Assembly (NCBI GenBank): GCA_902825985.1
Contig: CADEDC010000003.1
Coordinates: 74,926 to 138,925, forward strand
DNA length: 64,000 nt
Source of the DNA: an uncultured Acidobacteriota bacterium
GTDB taxonomy: Bacteria; Acidobacteriota; Vicinamibacteria; Vicinamibacterales; CAVVIG01
Reading direction: 5' to 3'
Shown here: piece after piece, positions 58,643 through 64,000 of the stretch
How the letters are laid out: every line of letters begins with the position of its first letter
Position numbering within the stretch: position 1 is the stretch's first letter
Position numbers and translations under genes: made by a program
The notes under the pieces: generated by a model
Told to the model about the DNA's origin: nothing
What the model saw: only the letters and a program-made list of their open reading frames with translations
The model's database searches: none

Positions 58643-60937
58643 CTAGTTCCGCAGCGGCTTGCCGGTCTTCAGCGTGTGCTGGATCCGTTCGAGTGTCTTG
58701 CGTTCGCCGCACAGCGCGAGGAACGCCTCGCGCTCGAGATCCAGCAGGTAGTCCTCGGAGACCGTCGTGCGATGCGGCAGGTCACCGCCGGCGAGGATCT
58801 TGGCGAGTGCGCGCCCGATCACGGCGTCGTGGTCGCTGATGCGCCCGGCGCGCCACGCGAGGTGGACGCCGAGCTTCAAGGCCGCATACACCCCCTGGCC
58901 GCCGACCGGAATCGCGGTCCGCGGCACGGCCGGCCGGTAGCCGTCGGCGACCCGCGCCAGCGCCAGTTGCTTCGCGTCCCAGATCAGGCGGTCGCGGTTC
59001 ATCGTCTCGCCGTCGACGTCGCGCAGGTAGCCGAGTTCGCGGGCGTGGCGGGCGCTCGTGGAGACCTTGCCGAAGCCGAGCGTTTCGAACACCGGCTGGA
59101 CGAACGGCAGCAGGTCGTCGCTGACCGGCGCCGACTCCATGGCGCGGGCGAGCATTTCCTTGGTGCCGCCGCCCGCCGGAATGAGGCCGACGCCGACCTC
59201 GACCAGGCCGATGTAGCTCTCGGCCGCCGCCTGTACCCGGTCGCCATGCATCGCGATCTCGCACCCGCCGCCGAGCGCGAGGCCGGCGGGCGCAGTGACG
59301 ACCGGCACCGGACAACGGCGCAGCGCCTGCGTCGCGCCCTGGAACTGCCGGACCATCAGGTCGATCTCGTCCCAGTTCCCCTCCTGCGCCTCGAGCAGCA
59401 GCAGCATGAGGTTGGCCCCGGCCGAGAAATCCGGGGCGTCGGTGCCGACGACCAGGGCCGCGAAGTTGGCTGCGGCCTCCTTGACGCCGGCGTGCAGCAT
59501 GCTGATGGTGTCGGCGCCGATGGCGTTCATCTTCGAGTGGAACTCGACCGCGAGCACGCCGTCGCCCAGGTCCACGAGGCTGGCGCCGGCGTTGCGCTTC
59601 ACGACGCGCTGCCGATCGTGCGCACTCTTGAGGATCTGCAGGTCGGCCGCCGCCGGCGGCAGATCGCCGGCGCGGAATCGATCCTGCCCGGCGGCCAGCC
59701 GCTCGGCGACCAGCGCCGGCGGCACGACGCCGGGCAGCGACGCGAGGACGTTGGCGATCCCGATGGCATCCCACGTCTCGAATGGCCCGAGCTCCCAGCC
59801 GAAGCCCCAGCGCATCACCCGATCCACGTCGTCGATCGAGTGCGCGATGTGCGGTGCGACCTGTGCCGCATACAGCAGCGTCGGCCCGAGCGTCGCGCGC
59901 AGGAACGCGCCGACGCGATCGGCGCCCAGGTACAGCGTCCGGATCCGTTCCGGCAGGGTGTCGATCGATTTCGCCGCGTCGAGCGCGGCGAGCCGCGCCG
60001 ACTGCTTCGCCCGGTAGGTGAAGGTCGACGGGTCGAGCGTCAGGATCTCCGAGGCGCCGCCGGCGCCCTTGTGGCGCTTGTAGAAGCCCTGGCCGGCCTT
60101 CTCGCCCAGCAGCCCGCGCTCGATCATCTGTTCGATCAGCGCCGGCAGGGTGAAGGCGTCGCGGGCGGCCGGCTCGGTGAGCCGCTCGGTCATGTTCCGC
60201 GCGACATGGCCGAGGACGTCGACGCCGACGACGTCCATCGTCCGGAACGTCGCGCTCTTCGGCCGGCCGATTGCCGGGCCGGTCATCGCATCGATCTCTT
60301 CGATGGTGAAGGCGCCGGACGTCAGCGCCCGCAGCACCTGCATCATGCCGTAGACGCCGATGTGGTTGGCGATGAAGTTCGGCGTGTCGCGGGCGATGAC
60401 GACGCCCTTGCCGAGCCGGTGATCGGCGAACCACGCCACCCGCTCGAGCACCGCGCGGTCGGTGTCCGCCGTCGGGATCAGTTCGAGCAGCCGCAGATAG
60501 CGCGGCGGATTGAAGAAATGCGCGCCGAGCCAGTGCCGCCGCAGATCGTCGCTGCGGCCCTCGGCAATCGCCGCAATCGGAATGCCGGAGGTGTTCGACG
60601 TGACGATCGTTCCCGGCGCGCGCGCCGCATCGACGCGGGCCAGCAGGTCGCGTTTGACGTCGAGCCGCTCGACCACCGCCTCGACGATCCAGTCGACGGC
60701 GCCGAGCCGCGACAGGTCGTCGAAACCGCCGGTCGTGATCAGCGCCAGCCCCGCCTTCGTGAACAGCGGATCGGGCTTCAGGGCCACCGCTCGCTTCAGG
60801 CCGTCGCGCGCCGTCTGCTCGGTGAGATCGAGCAGCAGCGTCGGCACGCCGGCATTGGCCAGGTGGGCGGCAATCTGGGCGCCCATGGTGCCGGCGCCGA
60901 GGACGGCGGCAGATCGAATCGGTGCGCTGGCGGTCAT
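58643..60937 (-). CDS. 3-hydroxyacyl-CoA dehydrogenase/enoyl-CoA hydratase fusion (FadN-like)
   Basis: A 764-residue bifunctional enzyme. The N-terminal NAD-binding part starts VLGAGTMGAQIAAHLANAG, followed by two 3HCDH C-domains. The C-terminal half is an enoyl-CoA hydratase (GLALGGGCEIAMHGDRVQAA and GLIPAGGGTKEML). The order (dehydrogenase first) is that of FadN/FadJ-type proteins in Bacillus, opposite to FadB. It overlaps the TetR gene stop by 4 bp. Confidence 0.93.
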   Translation of the reverse strand: MTASAPIRSAAVLGAGTMGAQIAAHLANAGVPTLLLDLTEQTARDGLKRAVALKPDPLFTKAGLALITTGGFDDLSRLGAVDWIVEAVVERLDVKRDLLARVDAARAPGTIVTSNTSGIPIAAIAEGRSDDLRRHWLGAHFFNPPRYLRLLELIPTADTDRAVLERVAWFADHRLGKGVVIARDTPNFIANHIGVYGMMQVLRALTSGAFTIEEIDAMTGPAIGRPKSATFRTMDVVGVDVLGHVARNMTERLTEPAARDAFTLPALIEQMIERGLLGEKAGQGFYKRHKGAGGASEILTLDPSTFTYRAKQSARLAALDAAKSIDTLPERIRTLYLGADRVGAFLRATLGPTLLYAAQVAPHIAHSIDDVDRVMRWGFGWELGPFETWDAIGIANVLASLPGVVPPALVAERLAAGQDRFRAGDLPPAAADLQILKSAHDRQRVVKRNAGASLVDLGDGVLAVEFHSKMNAIGADTISMLHAGVKEAAANFAALVVGTDAPDFSAGANLMLLLLEAQEGNWDEIDLMVRQFQGATQALRRCPVPVVTAPAGLALGGGCEIAMHGDRVQAAAESYIGLVEVGVGLIPAGGGTKEMLARAMESAPVSDDLLPFVQPVFETLGFGKVSTSARHARELGYLRDVDGETMNRDRLIWDAKQLALARVADGYRPAVPRTAIPVGGQGVYAALKLGVHLAWRAGRISDHDAVIGRALAKILAGGDLPHRTTVSEDYLLDLEREAFLALCGERKTLERIQHTLKTGKPLRN

Positions 60938-61554
60938 CTCGTCACGGCTCCACGAAGAAAGAGATCGAGCACCGGCTCGGCGTCGCTGACGAGCGAGTAG
61001 CGGCGGCGGCTGAGCACCCAGTTCGTCGCCATCTCGTCGAGCGCACCGAAGAACACCTTGGCGGCGGTGGTCGGGTTCAGCTCGCGACGGAACAGGCCCG
61101 CCTCCTGCCCCTCGACGATCGCGGCGCGAATCTGATTCAGGTACTCGCGGAACAGCGACGAGGAAAACCGTTCCATGAACTTGACCGACTGGCGCAGTTC
61201 CACCTGGAAGACGATGGCCAGGTTGCGGTCGCGGCCGAGCCGGCCGAGGTGGACGCGTGCGAACCGCCGCAGCCGCTCTGCCGGATCGGCGACGCCGGCA
61301 ATCGCGTCGCGGCCCTCGTCCAGCGCCTCCTTCATCGTCCGCTCGAAGACCGACGTGAGGAGGTCATCCTTGCTGCGGAAGTAGAGGTACACCGTGCCGG
61401 CGGCGACGCCGGCGGCGCGTGCCACGTCGGCGACCTGCGAGTTGAAGAAGCCGCGGTCGGCGAACGTATCGATGGCGGCGCGCAGGAGGGCGTCGCGCTT
61501 CGGCAACGGCGGCGGCGGTGAGCTGCGGCGGCGCGCGGGGGCGGCTGAAGCCAT
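60934..61554 (-). CDS. TetR-family regulator, FadR-like
   Basis: A 206-residue repressor. The N-terminal helix-turn-helix (about 20-65) reads AAIDTFADRGFFNSQVADVA and AAGTVYLYFRSKDDLL. The C-terminal ligand domain resembles Bacillus/Thermus FadR. It is the first gene of the beta-oxidation operon, with a perfect FadR-type operator 2 bp upstream of its ATG. It is therefore predicted to repress the operon until long-chain acyl-CoA binds. Confidence 0.9.
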   Translation of the reverse strand: MASAAPARRRSSPPPPLPKRDALLRAAIDTFADRGFFNSQVADVARAAGVAAGTVYLYFRSKDDLLTSVFERTMKEALDEGRDAIAGVADPAERLRRFARVHLGRLGRDRNLAIVFQVELRQSVKFMERFSSSLFREYLNQIRAAIVEGQEAGLFRRELNPTTAAKVFFGALDEMATNWVLSRRRYSLVSDAEPVLDLFLRGAVTR

Positions 61555-61556
61555 TC

Positions 61557-61574
61557 TGAATGAATGTTCATTCA
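61557..61574. promoter_or_regulatory. FadR-type operator
   Basis: TGAATGAATGTTCATTCA, with 8-bp perfect arms and a 2-bp centre. It matches the FadR (TetR-type) consensus of Bacillus, TGAATGA-N4-TCATTCA. It lies directly before the TetR start and governs the whole fad operon. Confidence 0.82.
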
Positions 61575-61619
61575 GTCGTCGCGCCGACGTCAAGCGGAAC
61601 CGGAGGCGCCAGCCGCGGC

Positions 61620-62420
61620 TCACCGCCAGCGTGTCAGGATGGTCTCCCGCCTGAACAGCGCCACGCTCACCAGCACGAGCGCCAGCCAGACGACCAGCAG
61701 GCCGCCGCCGATGAGGAGGAGCAGACCGGCCGAGAGCCAGAAGGCGCCGATGAACTGCGCCACCAGCAACGCCGTAATCGGCACGATCAACAGGACCCCC
61801 ACCTGCTGCGCCGTGCGGGCATCGTTGACCCGCGACGACACGATCAGCGCCGCCTGCAGGCCGACCAGCGCCGCGGCCGGTGAGATGACGCCGATCAATA
61901 TCAGCGTCCGCAGGTTGAGCATCGCCGCGGCAACGCCTGGCAGCGCCAGCCAGATCATGCCGGTGAAGTAGCCGACGAGGCACACCAGCGCGACGCCGAG
62001 ACTCGGCCACAACGCCCCGAGCACCTTGGCGACGAGCAGCTCGGTCGTGGTCGTCGGCGTCGCCAGCAGCGGCTCCAACGTCCGCGCCTGCTTCTCGCCG
62101 ACGACGGAATGCGCCGCCAGTGCCATGGCGCCGGTGATCGGGGTCAACAAGAAGAGGAGCAGGAACTGCTGCAGCAGGAAGAACTGCACGCGTGCGTCGT
62201 CATTCAGGTGCGTCGGGGCGCCAATCACCTGGCTGACGCGCAGCAGGTCGGCGTCGTCGCCGAGCCGGCTGTCGGTCCACGCCGGGATGCCGACGGCGAT
62301 GACGAACGGCAGCACGAGCGAGATGGCGCCGACGACCAGCACGGGCATCAACGCGCCGGGATTGCGCCACAGATCCAGCCACTCCTTGCGCAACAGCGCG
62401 TCCAGGCGGCGGCGGTTCAT
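61620..62420 (-). CDS. ABC-2 type transporter permease
   Basis: A 266-residue membrane protein with about six helices. It begins with a cytoplasmic KEWLDLWRNPGALMPVL segment. A large loop follows the first helix and contains GAMALAAHSVVGEKQARTLEPLLATP, quoted here by its VVGEKQARTLEPLLATP core, the ABC-2 (NatB/CcmB-like) signature. It overlaps the ATPase gene by 4 bp. The substrate is unknown. Confidence 0.88.
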   Translation of the reverse strand: MNRRRLDALLRKEWLDLWRNPGALMPVLVVGAISLVLPFVIAVGIPAWTDSRLGDDADLLRVSQVIGAPTHLNDDARVQFFLLQQFLLLFLLTPITGAMALAAHSVVGEKQARTLEPLLATPTTTTELLVAKVLGALWPSLGVALVCLVGYFTGMIWLALPGVAAAMLNLRTLILIGVISPAAALVGLQAALIVSSRVNDARTAQQVGVLLIVPITALLVAQFIGAFWLSAGLLLLIGGGLLVVWLALVLVSVALFRRETILTRWR

Positions 62421-63331
62421 CGGCTGTCCTCGATCAGGCGGAGGTACACGTCTTCGAGCGCCGGCAGCTGCGGCCGCACTTCGAGAACCGGCGCACCCGC
62501 CGCGACCAGGGCGGCGACGAGCGGCGGCGTGTCCTGTTCGATGTCGCGCACGGCGAGCGTGATCGTCGGCCCGTCCGCACGGGCCAATGGGTCGACCGCC
62601 CGCGCCGCCGGCAGCCAGGTGGCGGCATCAGCGGCGACCCGAACGACCAGCCGTCCGGTCGCCAGCCGCCGGCGCAGCGCGGCGGGTGTGTCGACGGCGA
62701 CCAGCCGATGGTGCAGCACCGCGATGCGGTCGGCCTGCCGCTCGGCTTCGTCGAGGTTGTGTGTCGACAGCAGGATGGCGCACCCACGACCTCGCCGTGC
62801 GTCGAGCATGTCCCGCACCGTCCGCGACACCTCCGGGTCGAGGCCCGATGTCGGTTCGTCGAGCAGCAACGCCTCGGGGTCGTGCATCAGGGCGCGACAG
62901 ATGGCGACCTTCTGCCGCATCCCTTTCGACAGTTCGGCGGCTCGCGCCGCCTGGTGCGGCTGCAGGCCGAACGACTCGAGCAGCTCGTCCACCCGGGTGT
63001 CGACGGCCGGCAGATCGTAGATGCCGCCATAGACGGTGAGGTTCTCCCGGACGCTGAGGCGATCCCAGAGCCCAGGAGCCTCGGTCAGGAAGCCGATGCG
63101 ACGCCGCAGCCGGCTGCCGCTGTGCGCCGTCATCGCCACGCCGCCGATGGTGACCTCGCCGCTCGTCGGCGCAATCAGTCCCGCCAGCATCCGCAACGTC
63201 GTCGTCTTGCCGGCACCGTTGGGGCCGAGCAGCGCCACCACCTCGCCGGGCGCCACGGCGAGCGTGACGCCGTCGACGACCGTGCGGTTACCGAATCGAC
63301 GGGTGAGATCCCGCGCCGCGATCACGTCCAC
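62417..63331 (-). CDS. ABC transporter ATP-binding protein
   Basis: A 304-residue ATPase of the NatA/ABC-2 group: Walker A LGPNGAGKTTT, signature LSKGMRQKVAICRA, Walker B LLLDEPTSGLDPE and the switch His in LSTHNLDE. The C-terminal 90 residues form the extra domain usual in this group. It pairs with the permease downstream. Confidence 0.92.
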   Translation of the reverse strand: MDVIAARDLTRRFGNRTVVDGVTLAVAPGEVVALLGPNGAGKTTTLRMLAGLIAPTSGEVTIGGVAMTAHSGSRLRRRIGFLTEAPGLWDRLSVRENLTVYGGIYDLPAVDTRVDELLESFGLQPHQAARAAELSKGMRQKVAICRALMHDPEALLLDEPTSGLDPEVSRTVRDMLDARRGRGCAILLSTHNLDEAERQADRIAVLHHRLVAVDTPAALRRRLATGRLVVRVAADAATWLPAARAVDPLARADGPTITLAVRDIEQDTPPLVAALVAAGAPVLEVRPQLPALEDVYLRLIEDSR

Positions 63332-63432
63332 ATGTTAGCCCGGTCGCCCGCTCCGGCCGCCGCCGTGCCGGGCTGGTCCGCCGCCGGTGCATCGCGGTGA
63401 CGGGACGACAACCGCGTTCCCCGAAGCCGTCG

Positions 63433-63481
63433 GGAGCGAGTGCGGCGAGCGAGACCGACGTAGCGACGAGCGTGACGAGTG
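63433..63481 (+). repeat. Short GCGAG/GACGAG-rich degenerate repeat
   Basis: In the 168-bp gap between the ABC ATPase and the E1 beta gene, the motif GCGAG or GACGAG recurs about five times in 50 bp (GGAGCGAG, GGCGAGCGAG, GCGACGAG, GTGACGAG). It is too irregular for a true tandem repeat. The rest of 63332-63499 shows no gene. Confidence 0.3.
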
Positions 63482-63499
63482 TCGCGCGGGCCCGGCCGG

Positions 63500-64000
63500 T
63501 CAATAGGCCGCGGTCTCGCGGATGGCCTTCAGGATGTCGGACGACTGCGGCAGGATGACCTCTTCGAGATCCGGGCAGTAGGCGACCGGCGTATCGAGCG
63601 CCGCAACCCGGCGCACCGGCGCATCCAGATGCCAGAAATGATCCTGCGCGATGCGGGCGGCGATTTCGGCGCCGAATCCGGCGGTCAGCGAATCCTCGTG
63701 CGCGATGACGACGCGACCGGTCCGCGTCACCTGCTCGGCGATACCCTCCCAGTCGCACGGCGCGATGGACCGCAGGTCGACGACGGCGGCGCTGATGCCG
63801 TCCTTCTCGGCCTGCTGTGCCGCCAGCAGTGCCCGCTGCACCAGCGCGCCCCAGGTCAGCACGACCACGTCGTCGCCGGGGCGGACGACGCTGGCCCGGG
63901 CGAACGGGATGGTGAAGTCCTTCCCCGGATACTCACCCTTGTTGTAGGTCTGTCGATAGAGGTGCTTGTGCTCGAGGAACAGCACCGGATCGTCGCAGCG
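63500..64000 (-). CDS. 2-oxoacid dehydrogenase E1 beta subunit, 5'-truncated by window edge
   Basis: The C-terminal 166 residues of an E1 beta/transketolase-like subunit; the frame stays open through the window edge. It has [20 protein letters not shown] and, in the transketolase C-terminal domain, [30 protein letters not shown] and [17 protein letters not shown]. It would supply E1 for the lipoate-dependent E2/E3 at 10.6-13.4 kb, or for a separate complex. Confidence 0.9.
   Translation of the reverse strand, partial: RCDDPVLFLEHKHLYRQTYNKGEYPGKDFTIPFARASVVRPGDDVVVLTWGALVQRALLAAQQAEKDGISAAVVDLRSIAPCDWEGIAEQVTRTGRVVIAHEDSLTAGFGAEIAARIAQDHFWHLDAPVRRVAALDTPVAYCPDLEEVILPQSSDILKAIRETAAY

Overview
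The window is GC-rich chromosomal DNA, densely coded on both strands, with no tRNA, rRNA, CRISPR array, insertion sequence or prophage that I could see. The gene content suggests an Acidobacteriota member, possibly the Vicinamibacter-type lineage: a roughly 1000-residue Oar-like TonB receptor with an N-terminal carboxypeptidase-regulatory domain, orphan MacB/FtsX permeases, an hpnCDE squalene operon, an ECF41 sigma factor, and a beta-oxidation operon. This placement is an inference from gene content.

Layout. 0-3.1 kb: tail of an AAA+ ATPase, an ICMT-like methyltransferase, a DUF192 protein, a Smr protein, then divergent queF and HU. 3.3-10.2 kb, all on the minus strand: an NtrC-type response regulator, a 371-bp regulatory gap with GTGAC dyads, a radical SAM/SPASM maturase, a 33-residue precursor-like peptide missed by ordinary gene calling, an orphan peptide-binding lipoprotein, a Cache histidine kinase and a small protein. 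This looks like a modified-peptide (RiPP) locus joined to its own two-component system and is the most interesting part of the window. 10.3-15.7 kb: lpdA, a 2-oxoacid dehydrogenase E2, lipB, a membrane protein and an ECF sigma factor. 15.8-20.3 kb: a cluster of degenerate or regulatory proteins (malate-dehydrogenase-like protein without its catalytic residues, SDR, pseudokinase, receiver-like protein, MBL hydrolase, FHA protein).

20.4-34.4 kb: an efflux adaptor with two MacB-like permeases, an alpha/beta hydrolase, ygfZ, mutY with an overlapping mutT-like gene, cobalamin adenosyltransferase, hpnCDE, thiI and a class II aldolase. 34.5-40.8 kb: an ECF41 sigma factor with its AhpD-like partner and a textbook ECF41 promoter, a lipoprotein, a Nudix gene divergent from peptide deformylase, a DNA glycosylase and a double ThyX. 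41-49.5 kb: an ABC/LolA-like/beta-barrel envelope operon behind a promoter with a perfect CRP/FNR-type palindrome, an MBL hydrolase, an M20 peptidase and a SirB1-like protein. 49.6-54.1 kb: the TonB receptor, a HAD phosphatase and a DUF1684 lipoprotein. 54.1-61.6 kb: a beta-oxidation operon (TetR, FadN-like, two hydrolases, thiolase, acyl-CoA dehydrogenase) with a perfect FadR-like operator just before the TetR start. 61.6-64 kb: an ABC-2 exporter and the C-terminal part of a 2-oxoacid dehydrogenase E1 beta subunit.

A window-wide theme is promoter architecture. Many starts lie 5-10 nt downstream of a good -10 hexamer, implying leaderless or nearly leaderless mRNAs. Several divergent gene pairs share overlapping -10 elements or even overlapping start codons.
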